From: Aldehydirespirator sp965221605
GTDB taxonomy: Bacteria > Actinomycetota > Acidimicrobiia > Acidimicrobiales > Aldehydirespiratoraceae
Reading direction: 5' to 3'
DNA length: 64,000 nucleotides
Assembly (NCBI GenBank): GCA_965221605.1
Contig: CBDCSK010000014.1
Location: forward strand, 124,001-188,000
Shown here one piece after another: positions 9,101-15,933 of the stretch. Positions within the stretch are counted from its first letter, which is position 1. Each line of letters begins with the position of its first letter. The translations under genes were made by a program, and so were the position numbers. The notes beneath the pieces are model-generated. The model saw nothing but the letters and a program-made list of their open reading frames with translations, was not told the origin of the DNA and made no database searches.

Positions 9101-9653
9101 TGCCTGCGCCACCAGCAGCCGGATCGCGGTGATGGGCGAGGCTGCGGCGCTGGGAGACGAAGTGCTCGATCCCGAGGTGCGGGCGTTCGTGCTGGCGCTG
9201 GCCAACGACGGCGCCGGGTCCGACGCGGACTGGATCGCCGCGGTGGCCACCGTCGTGGCCCGCAAGGCACCGGCGGAGTGGACCGACGACGACCGGCTGC
9301 GCTTCCGCCGCGAGCTGCCCGAGAGGCTGGCCGCCTTCCACCGACTGGTCGCATTGCACGCCGAGCGGCGCGTCGACGGGGGCGGCCCGTTCGACGCGCT
9401 GAGGGTGACCGTCACTCGCTCCGACGGCAGCGAGTACATCCGCATGGTGGGGATCGACGCTAGGAAGCGACCAGACCTGGAGAGCGCTCTGGACGAAGTC
9501 CTCGACGACCTGGCGCCGATTACCGGCTCGGCCCAGCGGGCGGAGCAGAGCCTCCTGGCGCTGCTGGGTGAGCGGCTGCTCCCGGCCGCCGAGGCGGGCG
9601 CACCCGAGGTCGTCGCCGTTGCCGAGAAGCGCAGGAGGGCGGCCGGTGCCTGA
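6150..9653 (+). CDS. sspC: Large P-loop ATPase of the phosphorothioation system (SspC-like)
   Basis: 1167 aa. A P-loop ATPase domain lies at the N-terminus: Walker A GPYGSGKS at residues 63-70 and Walker B LLLIIDEFGKN with D203/E204. About 900 residues follow without motifs I recognise, ending in a charged tail (EKRRRAAGA). A large ATPase between a DUF4007 protein and a PP-loop sulfurtransferase is the expected SspC position. It probably couples ATP hydrolysis to DNA handling by the modification complex. It overlaps sspB by 1 base and sspD by 8 bases, so the three are translationally coupled. The assignment rests mainly on context and the P-loop. Confidence 0.78.
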   Translation: MPTLADSIKVSGRFARSANLERDLARSEPLEGYVLTARGLDVIERIATAAAAGSAGGAWSLTGPYGSGKSSLALLLDAAFGGRSRLQRAALGLVDDASAETGDLIRKAHRRHKTLDRGFSRGLVTAAREPLAATVLRALQSAVRRNGPTPPPADWSVDASKLIGALEGGPAEDDRRHSDPSPSTLVDIARSLARDAPLLLIIDEFGKNLESIRDGGDADPYLLQQLAEAGQGSGLPIFVVTLQHLSFEDCLAGADSVQRREWAKVQGRFEDVSFVESPGQTRSLIGTVFSVGDERLKARIDRWARSHSQKMRTLGIAELADPAVIASCYPLHPLAALVLPELCSRYGQHERTLFSFLAGPHPDGVQSFLQKTSLPARGPLPSLGLDAVYDYFVASGALSISSARQSSRWTEIATRLRDSHGLTPPQARMAKAVALLNLVSTTGTVRASQQLLTLSGRGAGAALADLESGGIVTYRDFADEYRIWHGSDVDIGYLLDAARLRTLEEPLAEIVAGIDRPAPVVAARHSAEHDVLRVFSRRYVGGSEQATAPEPSSPYDGEVLLVVNPAGRPPSLDRSTPGTKPVVAAIPPDVSAVDSAAREVAAVASVLDDPAVAGDRVARRELGERLAQTRVVLDHALADAFGSEACRWVLLQGEDDGDGLTELRAGRGSAALSAAADIAYPGTPTIGNEMLNRSELTSQGAKSRRLLLEAMIERGDTDIADLGFEGYGPETAMYRSFLLRSGLHSADRRGPAMSFGPPTDETLKPAWEVLVGEFRRSRDRRISLSDIHAALMSPPIGMKAAVVPVLVTAGLLAFRDEVAIYEHGTFKPLLSPELSERMVRNPVHFDIKHFANTSGGRLMVVEALADHLGLTARGARSRQQRVANVLSVVSRLVSRISRLDNYSLRTRNMGAEALAVRGALTVAVEPDELLFAALPEALGFDPVPADAEDYDQAGDLSRAVAAALDELESCLDRLLAELSELLLDACATSSRIAVMGEAAALGDEVLDPEVRAFVLALANDGAGSDADWIAAVATVVARKAPAEWTDDDRLRFRRELPERLAAFHRLVALHAERRVDGGGPFDALRVTVTRSDGSEYIRMVGIDARKRPDLESALDEVLDDLAPITGSAQRAEQSLLALLGERLLPAAEAGAPEVVAVAEKRRRAAGA

Positions 9654-10518
9654 GCGGGAGGTGGCACTGCCCGAGACCGCGGTGCGCCACATCTGCGGCA
9701 TTTCCGGCGGCAAGGACTCCAGCGCGCTGGCTGTGTACATGCGGGACCGGGTGCCGGAGATGGAGTACTTCTTCTGCGACACCGGCGCCGAACTGCCCGA
9801 GACCTACGAGTACCTGACCCGCCTGGAGGTGATCCTATCCAAGCCGATCGCCCGGCTGAACGCGACCCGGGGCTTCGACCACTGGTTTGAGGTGTTCCGG
9901 GGGGCGCTGCCGTCGCCGCAGATGCGCTGGTGCACCAAGAACATGAAGATCAAGCCGATCGAGGAGTGGATCGGCGACGCCCCGGCGGTGTCGTACGTGG
10001 CGATCCGGGCCGACGAGTCGAACCGCAAGGGCTACATATCCACCAAGCCGAATATCAGCACCCGGTTCCCGTTCGTGGAGGACGGCATCGACCACGACGC
10101 GGTGCTCAGGATCCTCTCGGACGCCGGCATCGGCCTGCCGGCCTACTACGAGTGGCGGACCCGCTCTGGGTGCTACTTCTGCTTCTACCAGCGCAAAGCG
10201 GAGTGGATCGGCCTCTCCGAACGTCACCCCGAGCTGTTCGAGCGGGCGGTAGCCATCGAGCAGAAGGTCTTGCAGGACGCAGGCGTCGCCGGCGACGCCG
10301 ACTTCGGCGACCGGGCCATGCGGGGCCGCCAGTACACCTGGTCGGGAGGCGAGACCCTGGTCCAGCTCCGCGACCGCCGCGACCAGATCCTCGAACGCCA
10401 TGAGACCGCCATGGCCCGAGCCAACAAGACCAGGGCCAACCTCCCCCTGATCGAGGCCCTAGCCGAAGCCTTCGACGAAGAAGACGACACCCAAGCCTGC
10501 ACGGTCTGCGCCCTATGA
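9646..10518 (+). CDS. sspD: PAPS-reductase-family PP-loop sulfurtransferase (SspD/DndC-like)
   Basis: 290 aa. The PP-loop SGGKDSS (residues 20-26) binds and cleaves ATP to adenylate the substrate. Later elements are CDTGAELPETYEY, RWCTKNMKIKPI, the ADES region, GCYFCFYQRK and a terminal C-T-V-C-A-L. These Cys pairs are consistent with the Fe-S cluster and sulfur relay of DndC/SspD proteins. It is the catalytic sulfur-insertion subunit and should receive sulfur from SspA. GTG 9646 has AGGAGG upstream and overlaps the sspC end by 8 bases. Its own end shares ATGA with the GIY-YIG gene at 10515. Unlike cysH enzymes for sulfate assimilation, it has no sulfate-reduction genes beside it. Confidence 0.88.
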   Translation: MPEREVALPETAVRHICGISGGKDSSALAVYMRDRVPEMEYFFCDTGAELPETYEYLTRLEVILSKPIARLNATRGFDHWFEVFRGALPSPQMRWCTKNMKIKPIEEWIGDAPAVSYVAIRADESNRKGYISTKPNISTRFPFVEDGIDHDAVLRILSDAGIGLPAYYEWRTRSGCYFCFYQRKAEWIGLSERHPELFERAVAIEQKVLQDAGVAGDADFGDRAMRGRQYTWSGGETLVQLRDRRDQILERHETAMARANKTRANLPLIEALAEAFDEEDDTQACTVCAL

Positions 10519-10883
10519 ACCGTGCCGCCATCACCAGGCAACGGGCTCGTGCACTGGCGTCTGACTGGAAGCCCCAAGAAAGACACCTCGCGTTCAGGAA
10601 GGCCGACTTTGACAAGATCCCGCCTCATGTCTTCGGAGTGTACGGATTGTGGTATCGAAAGCGATGCATATACGTAGGCAAGGCCGAGCAACAGCCCATA
10701 GCACAACGTTTGGAGCAGCACTGGAGAGGATCTCACAATGAGCACCTCGCTGATTGGGTAACGGCAAAGGGATCTCAGTTACGCGTCCGCTACATCCCTG
10801 TCGAGCGATCGTCAGATATCGACAGCGTCGAGAAGCAATACATCAAAGACCTTCAACCACTAACCAACAAGAATCAAGAGTAG
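10515..10883 (+). CDS. GIY-YIG nuclease-domain protein in the phosphorothioation operon
   Basis: 122 aa, essentially one GIY-YIG domain. G-V-Y-G-L and C-I-Y-V-G-K-A supply the two tyrosine motifs, an Arg lies in QRLEQHWRGS, a Glu in DSVEKQYIKDL, and a terminal Asn in PLTNKN. These are the positions used by active GIY-YIG endonucleases. It overlaps sspD by four bases (ATGA) and lies 9 bases before the DGQHR gene, so it is part of the operon. GC content falls here, in contrast to sspABCD. It could cut unmodified DNA as the restriction partner, or process modification intermediates. No GIY-YIG protein belongs to the Ssp core as I know it. Confidence 0.8.
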   Translation: MNRAAITRQRARALASDWKPQERHLAFRKADFDKIPPHVFGVYGLWYRKRCIYVGKAEQQPIAQRLEQHWRGSHNEHLADWVTAKGSQLRVRYIPVERSSDIDSVEKQYIKDLQPLTNKNQE

Positions 10884-10892
10884 GAGACTCTC

Positions 10893-12152
10893 ATGGCTAC
10901 AGTATTGCCCGCCATGCGCGGCAAGTTCGGAAGCACCGACTATTGGATCGTGACGATGCCAGCAAAGGAACTCACGGAGCGCCTTGTTATCCCTCAAGAG
11001 ATAGAGGGCTGGTCTGACTTATCGCTCGAAGAACGATACCAGCGGGAGATAAACTACGGCCGGGTCAAGCGCCAGATTGCACCATATCTTGTCCAGGACG
11101 ACGACCGGTTCTTTGGAGCGTTCATCGTAACGATGCTTCATTCCGAGGAGACAGAGTTCGAGCCCATGACCAAGATCTTTGGTGACAAAGTTCCTAAGCT
11201 ATACAAGTCTGCGGGAGCAGCTTTCGGCTTTCTCACGCTTGAGGGCAACGAGGTTCTGGTTCCATTGGATGGCCAGCATCGCCTCGCGGCCTTAGAGTTC
11301 GCCATGGCGGGCAAGGACGAGAAGCAGCAGGCAATTCGAAACCTGGAACCCCGCCTTGACATCGCAGAGGACACCTGCACAGTCATTCTGATCAAGCATG
11401 ATGAACTGAAGTCACGCAAGATCTTCAACAAGGTCAACCGATATGCCAAGAAGACCTCCAAGGCCGAGAATCTCATTACTGCAGACGACGATGTCATCGC
11501 TGTCATTGTCCGGGAGTCGGTTGTTGGAATCAACAACATCATTCCCGATGTATTGGTGAATGCAAGGAGCAACACTCTTACGGTCAAGGCCAGCGAGTTC
11601 ACAACATTGTCTACGCTATATGAGGGCACTAAGTACCTACTCGAGGACACGCATGGCAAGATCAATACTGAGACATTACCTGACAAGGCGACACAGGGCG
11701 TAATGAAGAAGGAAGCTACGGAGTTCTGGGAGACACTGTGCTCCTATGTTGAGCACTTTACCGCTGCTCTGCTCGACCCGACTGATCAGGGTGACGCTCG
11801 GCGGCGAGAGATCAGAGCTGACTATCTTCTTGGCAAACCAGTCGCGCAGTGGGCGTTGGTGCAAGCCATCGTTCAACTTCGCGATGAGGACAGCGAAACA
11901 GGCAGTAGAATGAGCCTCAAAGAAGCCTGTCAACTTGTGAATCGGTTAGACTGGTCAACAGCCGAACCGCGATGGCAGCAGGTTCTGATGAACGGCGAAA
12001 AGGTGGTATCTGGCAAGTCAGCCGTCAACTTCGCTTCCCAAGTCATAGCTTACTGGCTGGGCCAGAAGCTCGACAGCGAAGCAGTGTCCACCCTGAAAGA
12101 GCGGTATGAGAGTCAAGGCGGCACGAGGCCGCTCGCTGACCCCATCCTGTGA
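10893..12152 (+). CDS. DGQHR-domain protein, DndB-like
   Basis: 419 aa with the diagnostic DGQHRLAAL motif at residues 126-134, followed by KSRKIFNKVNRYAKKTSKAENL, as in DndB and related DGQHR proteins. In Dnd systems DndB represses the operon and tunes modification; other DGQHR proteins accompany different DNA base modifications. Here it closes an Ssp-type operon, where a DndB is not a standard member. The RBS GTAGGAGA lies just before ATG 10893. The gene is clearly AT-richer than its neighbours (the line at 11521 is about 43 % GC, against about 70 % in sspC), which suggests separate acquisition with the GIY-YIG gene. A regulatory role is inferred. Confidence 0.8.
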   Translation: MATVLPAMRGKFGSTDYWIVTMPAKELTERLVIPQEIEGWSDLSLEERYQREINYGRVKRQIAPYLVQDDDRFFGAFIVTMLHSEETEFEPMTKIFGDKVPKLYKSAGAAFGFLTLEGNEVLVPLDGQHRLAALEFAMAGKDEKQQAIRNLEPRLDIAEDTCTVILIKHDELKSRKIFNKVNRYAKKTSKAENLITADDDVIAVIVRESVVGINNIIPDVLVNARSNTLTVKASEFTTLSTLYEGTKYLLEDTHGKINTETLPDKATQGVMKKEATEFWETLCSYVEHFTAALLDPTDQGDARRREIRADYLLGKPVAQWALVQAIVQLRDEDSETGSRMSLKEACQLVNRLDWSTAEPRWQQVLMNGEKVVSGKSAVNFASQVIAYWLGQKLDSEAVSTLKERYESQGGTRPLADPIL

Positions 12153-12187
12153 CCAATAGTCGCTGCCGATGCTCGACGACCCAGCGA

Positions 12188-12469
12188 TCATCTATACCGC
12201 AGCCACGCGGAAGAGGTCACCCCGTCAGCCCCCACGCTTGAGGGCCCGTTAACGCTCTCACCGTTGACGGTGACCCGCGCCTCGCCGATGTCGGCATCCA
12301 CTGCCTTTCCGTCGGCCAGCCGCATCCTGCGGCGGGCGGAGCGCTCCACGCCGATGTCGCGCAGCAAGCGCGCCGGTGCCACGCTGTAGAAGGCGCCCGT
12401 GTCCACGGTCGCCTCGTATCGCCGACCGTCAGTGCCGGCAATCCGCACCGGCCACTCGAATGTTCCCAT
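12188..12469 (-). pseudogene. Retropepsin-like aspartyl protease, cassette copy 2, C-terminally altered
   Basis: The N-terminal 75 or so residues match the copy-3 protease closely: MGTFEWPVRI, the catalytic VDTGAFYS, then RMRLADG, DADIGEARVTVNGESV. At about 12250 the homology ends and the frame continues with about 20 unrelated residues to the stop at 12188. The conserved LLGAYTLEGL and the final strand of the fold are missing. The catalytic D-T-G survives, but the fold is probably incomplete. ATG 12469 matches the start of copy 3; an in-frame start 18 bases upstream also exists. It lies downstream of coiled-coil copy 2. Confidence 0.7.
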
Positions 12470-12538
12470 GGCCGATTCCTCCCGCACAGTCGGGCGTTCC
12501 TTGGAGCCGGAGCGCCCACTCTTGCCGCCGACAGCGGC

Positions 12539-13000
12539 TCAAGCTCCGGCGGCTCCCGTGAAGAGGGCTATCCAGATCGAGATGGTGGCCGCTGCGATCG
12601 TCGCCACGATGACATAGAGCTGCCTGGCCTGGACCTTGATGATCTCGGCCCGCTCCTTCGCCGCCCCCGCGAAGCCCTTGTGCATGGCGACCCTCAGGTC
12701 GGCATGGCTCTCTACGAGCCTGCCGTGGCTCTCCAAGAGCTTGCCGTGGCTCTCCAAGAGCTTGCCGTGGCTCTCCAGGACCTTGGTGTGGTTCTCGGCG
12801 ATCTTGACGTTGGTCTCGGCTATCGCAGCCGCGAAGGCTGCCAGCAAGCGCAGTTCGACTCCGGCGAGGTCGTCCTTGGTGGCCATCTGGTCCCAGCCAC
12901 TAGGCGGGAGCTGGTCCATGAGAGTGTCTGCGGCTTCTTCGCCCATCGAGTCCACCAGGCTCGTGTACAGCGCAGCGCGCTGTGCTTGTGTCGCGGCCAT
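12539..13000 (-). CDS. Coiled-coil protein with C-terminal membrane anchor, copy 2
   Basis: 153 aa, paralogous to the proteins at 3041-3448 and 14726-15175. It has the same N-terminal block (MAATQAQRAALYTSLVDSMG), MATKDDLAG, a central coiled coil and a C-terminal helix of about 20 hydrophobic residues. It is longer because the heptad E-S-H-G-K-L-L is repeated several times (21-bp tandem units at 12721-12783). Variable heptad number suggests the rod length is free to change. The promoter and about 100 bases of leader are conserved with the other copies. Its downstream partner is the damaged protease gene. Function is unknown; it is probably a membrane-tethered multimer. Confidence 0.8.
   Translation of the reverse strand: MAATQAQRAALYTSLVDSMGEEAADTLMDQLPPSGWDQMATKDDLAGVELRLLAAFAAAIAETNVKIAENHTKVLESHGKLLESHGKLLESHGRLVESHADLRVAMHKGFAGAAKERAEIIKVQARQLYVIVATIAAATISIWIALFTGAAGA
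12721..12783 (-). repeat. 21-bp tandem repeat encoding coiled-coil heptads
   Basis: Two perfect 21-base units (12721-12741, 12742-12762) are followed by a unit with changes in its last bases (12763-12783) and flanked by degenerate units (12701-12720, 12784-12804). Each unit encodes one heptad of the coiled-coil protein. Confidence 0.9.
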
Positions 13001-13101
13001 CCCGGCCCTCCGTCCGTTCGAAGTCGATCGGCTGGGGCGCCGCGAGGGCTGCTCCGAGGCCGTCGAGCCAGATCAAACGATCCAACCCCACGGCTACGAG
13101 C

Positions 13102-13130
13102 ACCGTACCGTACTGGAGCTGCTATTTCAA
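13102..13130 (-). promoter_or_regulatory. Promoter of cassette copy 2
   Basis: TTGAAA (13130-13125), 17-base spacer, TACGGT (13107-13102) on the minus strand, matching the promoters of copies 1 and 3 in place and sequence. Confidence 0.6.
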
Positions 13131-13177
13131 CCCAATTTGCTATACACAAGTCATTCAAGGCCATTGACAGTCCGGGG

Positions 13178-14131
13178 TTAGAGGCAGCGTTCGCCGTTCC
13201 AGCCCCGCGTGCACAGCGTCTGGAGTGTGGCTGAACGCAGTCTGGCGTCGATGATTTCATTGCTGCCGTCCCAGTCGATACTCGCGCTGGCGGCGATGTA
13301 GAGCCGCTGCCCGAAGTGCCGCGAGCCCCGGACAACCAGATCGATCTCCATCTCTGCCAGCCCTTCGAACCAACCCGGGCCCGACACTGTGACAGGCTCG
13401 CCGCTGATGCGCGGCTCGAGGGCCTCAAGCACGATTCGTGCCAGCTCCTCCATGCTCGCAGCTTCCGGCACCCCGCCCACGGCTTGTGTCACTTCGTCGG
13501 TCACGTCCTGCACGGCTGCGGGGTAGGCGAGATACGCGGCGCTGACCCAGTCTGTGTAGCCGCCGACGGTGACCTCGTACCAGGTCGAGCGGGTGAGCGA
13601 ACGAGCCCGCCCGGTGGCCACCACCGCATCGTCCTCGAGGTACGCAGCGACCGACGAGTCGGGGCGCAGCACCCACAGCCGCTCCTCGGTCTCTCCCCGG
13701 ATGATCTCAAGCATCGCGACGATGCCGCCCATCGGCTCGTCCCTGACGTTGAGCACATCGTCGGACTCGACAGCCACCACGATCAGGCGATCACCGGCAG
13801 CCGGCCCGAAGCCGATTGAATCGCCTGCGAGAGTGTCCTCGGTTGCCCCTGGCGCGACAGCGGGGAGCGAGTCCTCCTCCACGGGAACGGCCACGGTGGA
13901 GGCCGGTGCAGCGTCTGTGCTCGTGGTGACCAGCGCGGGCTGGTCCGGCTCGACCTGCGTCGGCGAGATGACGACCGGCTCCGGCAATGGCGGAAGCGTC
14001 TCGGCGGGCTCGTAAACCGCCAGCTCCCCAGCGCTGTCGTCGAGGAGATCAAGACTACAGCCGGAGGCGGCCACCAGCAGGCTCACTCCGACGGCGACAC
14101 CGAAGCAAACAGCGACGAAGTTCTGATGCAT
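13178..14131 (-). CDS. SH3-like-domain lipoprotein
   Basis: 317 aa. A signal peptide of about 26 residues ends in the lipobox L-V-A-A-S-G-C, so the mature protein should be lipid-anchored outside the membrane. A Pro/Val/Thr/Glu-rich linker follows to about residue 105. Then comes a bacterial SH3-type segment (IVVAVESDDVLNVRDEP ... WYEVTVGGYTDWVSAAYLAY), which in relatives binds wall peptides. The C-terminal 110 residues are a domain I do not recognise, ending in a Cys-containing tail (LCTRGWNGERCL). It lies between cassette copy 2 and the HEPN relic, on the cassettes' strand, without clear linkage. Start ATG 14131 fits the signal peptide. Confidence 0.75.
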   Translation of the reverse strand: MHQNFVAVCFGVAVGVSLLVAASGCSLDLLDDSAGELAVYEPAETLPPLPEPVVISPTQVEPDQPALVTTSTDAAPASTVAVPVEEDSLPAVAPGATEDTLAGDSIGFGPAAGDRLIVVAVESDDVLNVRDEPMGGIVAMLEIIRGETEERLWVLRPDSSVAAYLEDDAVVATGRARSLTRSTWYEVTVGGYTDWVSAAYLAYPAAVQDVTDEVTQAVGGVPEAASMEELARIVLEALEPRISGEPVTVSGPGWFEGLAEMEIDLVVRGSRHFGQRLYIAASASIDWDGSNEIIDARLRSATLQTLCTRGWNGERCL

Positions 14132-14188
14132 GCCCGCAACGCTACTCGGAGGGATCCTGGCCGGGCAGGGCTAGCAAGCGGGGTGCGT

Positions 14189-14330
14189 GAAGAGGCTATT
14201 GCGCCAGCGGGGCGCGCTGCTCCACCCACTCGATCACGGCGCGGAATCGGCAGAACTCGGCCCAGCAGGCCTACTGGAGGCTGCGGAGCACCTAGTGCCT
14301 ACGGGGCGTGACCGTCCCCGAAAGCCGCGA
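14189..14330 (+). pseudogene. Relic of a HEPN two-gene system
   Basis: Translated on the plus strand, 14189-14243 resembles the end of the small partner protein (EE-I-P-G-R-A-P pattern). From 14244 the reading E-S-A-E-L, G-L-L-E-A-A-E-H-L and P-T-G-R-D-R-P-R-K matches the N-terminus of the intact HEPN protein at 15934 (SAEL, GLLEAAQHL, PTGRGRPRN). Homology breaks at about 14330, thirteen bases before the end of protease copy 3. It is a truncated paralogue of the pair at 15600-16530. Confidence 0.7.
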
Positions 14331-14342
14331 CCCGGGTGTGGC

Positions 14343-14699
14343 TCACAACGGGAGTAGGCCACGGGGGATCAGGCGTTGATCAACCGGGTCGACCGCCAGG
14401 GCGAGGCCCTCGAGTGTGTAGGCACCGAGCAGGGTCGGAGCGTCGTCCTCGCCGAAGACCACCAGCGTCGTAACGCTCTCGCCGTTGACGGTGACCCGCG
14501 CCTCGCCGATGTCGGCATCCACGACGCTTCCGTCAGCCAGCCGCATCCGGCGCCTGGCAGAGCGCTCGACGCCGATGTCGTGCAGCAAGCGCGCCGGGAC
14601 CATGCTGTAGAAGGCGCCCGTGTCTACCGTCGCCTCAATCGCCTCGGATCGCTCGCCGTCAGTACGGGCGATCCGCACCGGCCACTCGAATGTTCCCAT
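14343..14699 (-). CDS. Retropepsin-like (clan AA) aspartyl protease, cassette copy 3
   Basis: 118 aa and the only full copy in the window. It shows the single-domain retroviral-type aspartyl protease pattern: catalytic D-T-G-A in EATVDTGAFYSMVP, a middle strand ADIGEARVTVNGE, then LLGAYTLEGLALAVDP, the hydrophobic segment typical of bacterial clan AA proteases. Such enzymes act as homodimers, each giving one Asp. ATG 14699 is chosen because GGGGGAGG lies about 9 bases upstream, and the same start occurs in copies 1 and 2; a GTG at 14717 is possible. It lies 26 bases after coiled-coil copy 3 and is presumably co-transcribed. No signal peptide is seen, so it is cytosolic. The natural substrate is unknown; the coiled-coil partner is one candidate. 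Confidence 0.8.
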   Translation of the reverse strand: MGTFEWPVRIARTDGERSEAIEATVDTGAFYSMVPARLLHDIGVERSARRRMRLADGSVVDADIGEARVTVNGESVTTLVVFGEDDAPTLLGAYTLEGLALAVDPVDQRLIPRGLLPL

Positions 14700-14725
14700 G
14701 ACGGACACCTCCCCCACAGTGTCGG

Positions 14726-15175
14726 CTAGCCCGCCGTCACGCTGGCGGCTACTGCGAACAGGGCAATCCAGATCGAGATGGTGGCCGCTGCGATAGTGGC
14801 CACCATGACGTAGAGCTGCCTGGCCTGGCTCTTGACGATTCCGGCCCGCTCCTTGGCAGCCTGAGCCCGCTCTCGTGCCGCGTCAGCGAAGCCCGCATGC
14901 ATCGCGACCTTCAGGTCGGCGTGGCTCTCTACGAGCTTGGCGTAGCTCTCTACGAGTTTGGTGTGGCTCTCGGCGATCTTGGCGTTGGTCTCGGCTATCG
15001 CGGCCGCGAAGGCCGCCCGCAAACGCAACTCGACTGCAGCGAGGTCGTCCTTGGTGGCCATCTGGTCCCACCCGCTGGGTGGGAGCTGGTCCATGAGGGT
15101 GTCTGCGGTTTCTTCGCCCATTGAGTCCACCAGGCTTGCATACAGCGCAGCGCGCTGTGCTTGGGTCGCGGCCAT
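14726..15175 (-). CDS. Coiled-coil protein with C-terminal membrane anchor, copy 3
   Basis: 149 aa. It keeps the shared N-terminal block, MATKDDL, coiled coil and terminal membrane helix of the other two copies, with its own heptad differences (ESHTKLVESYAKLVESHADL) and one extra heptad late in the rod (ARERAQAAKERAG). The protease gene follows after 26 bases. This copy shows the intended two-gene cassette: anchored coiled coil first, protease second, one promoter. SD-like GGAGG lies before ATG 15175. Function is unknown. Confidence 0.8.
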   Translation of the reverse strand: MAATQAQRAALYASLVDSMGEETADTLMDQLPPSGWDQMATKDDLAAVELRLRAAFAAAIAETNAKIAESHTKLVESYAKLVESHADLKVAMHAGFADAARERAQAAKERAGIVKSQARQLYVMVATIAAATISIWIALFAVAASVTAG

Positions 15176-15276
15176 CCCGGGCCTCCGTCCGTTCGAGGTT
15201 GATCGGCTGGGGCGCCGCGAGGGCTGCTCCGAGGCCGTCGAGCCAGATCAAACGATCCGACTCACGGCGTCTAGCC

Positions 15277-15306
15277 ACCATACCATCTCTATATGACTAT
15301 TTTCAA
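15277..15306 (-). promoter_or_regulatory. Promoter of cassette copy 3
   Basis: TTGAAA (15306-15301), 18-base spacer, TATGGT (15282-15277) on the minus strand. It is equivalent to the promoters at 3551-3579 and 13102-13130. Confidence 0.6.
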
Positions 15307-15464
15307 TCTAATTCGGTGTAGTCAAGCTGTTTCGAAGTACTAGCAGCCGAGGGCGTAGGTCACGGCCCGGCATACGGCTCGCATCGTTCGGTCGCCCAGT
15401 TCCCCGGTTCGGGTCTGCCAGCGACGAGCGTCGCACGGGGGTGCAAGCCGTCGCAGTTCACCAG

Positions 15465-15550
15465 CAGGGCTGCCAGAGACGAACGAGGTTTCGTCGCTTG
15501 GGGAGCCACAGCACCAGGCCGGCCACGTCGGATGGTAGGCCCAGACGCCC
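15465..15550 (-). pseudogene. Relic of an SDR oxidoreductase C-terminus
   Basis: Minus-strand translation gives GRLGLPSDVAGLVLWL, then after a one-base shift SDETSFVSGS. This is the conserved C-terminal part of an SDR; the SDR at 20995-21736 has GRLGHPQDVAGLVLWL and ASDEASFVSGS. Nothing else of the enzyme remains, so this is a fragment left after rearrangement. Confidence 0.75.
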
Positions 15551-15599
15551 GCTGAAGTTGGCGCATCCTGCCATGACCTGGTCGGCGTACGCTTCGGGT

Positions 15600-15926
15600 A
15601 TGGACATGGTGGAGCGGGCTATGCGGAGCTTGCAACAGCTCAACGAGGCGCTGCGCTCGGAGGGCGATGCGGCACGCGCTCGCTACGTCTCGGTCGAGCC
15701 GGACTACGACTTCGACGGCGAGTGGATCGTGCTCGTCACATGGGAGATCGCACCCCCTAGCGGCGACGAATGGCCATTGCGCCTGCTCGACGAATACTCG
15801 CGGCGGACACGCGAGGCGATCGGTGACGTGGTAGGCGACGCGGCCTCGGCTCACTGCCTGTTCCGCACGCCCGAGGAGATCTCCGAACCGGGCCATCAGC
15901 GCGGCGCGCAGCTTCAACCAGCCTGA
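15600..15926 (+). CDS. Small acidic protein partnered with HEPN protein
   Basis: 108 aa, no family recognised. The N-terminus is helical (MDMVERAMRSLQQLNEAL). The centre has D-Y-D-F-D-G-E-W and IVLVTWEIAPP, then an Arg/Asp-rich helix and a short unstructured tail. ATG 15600 is chosen since the open frame further upstream overlaps the SDR relic; ATG 15606 is an alternative. The HEPN gene starts 8 bases after its stop. The same pair order is seen in the relic at 14189-14330, so the two genes travel together. An antitoxin-like role is inferred only from size and position. Confidence 0.65.
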   Translation: MDMVERAMRSLQQLNEALRSEGDAARARYVSVEPDYDFDGEWIVLVTWEIAPPSGDEWPLRLLDEYSRRTREAIGDVVGDAASAHCLFRTPEEISEPGHQRGAQLQPA

Positions 15927-15933
15927 TACTGCG

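Noticed and set aside
9646..10518. Assimilatory PAPS reductase (cysH)
   Set aside because: No sulfate activation or sulfite reductase genes; gene order and C-terminal Cys pattern fit DndC/SspD.
12721..12783. Possible CRISPR-like short repeats
   Set aside because: The units are contiguous with no spacers and encode heptads of a coiled-coil gene.
3000..15306. Cassettes as insertion sequences
   Set aside because: No transposase or integrase gene, and no terminal inverted repeats or target duplications could be made out at the edges.
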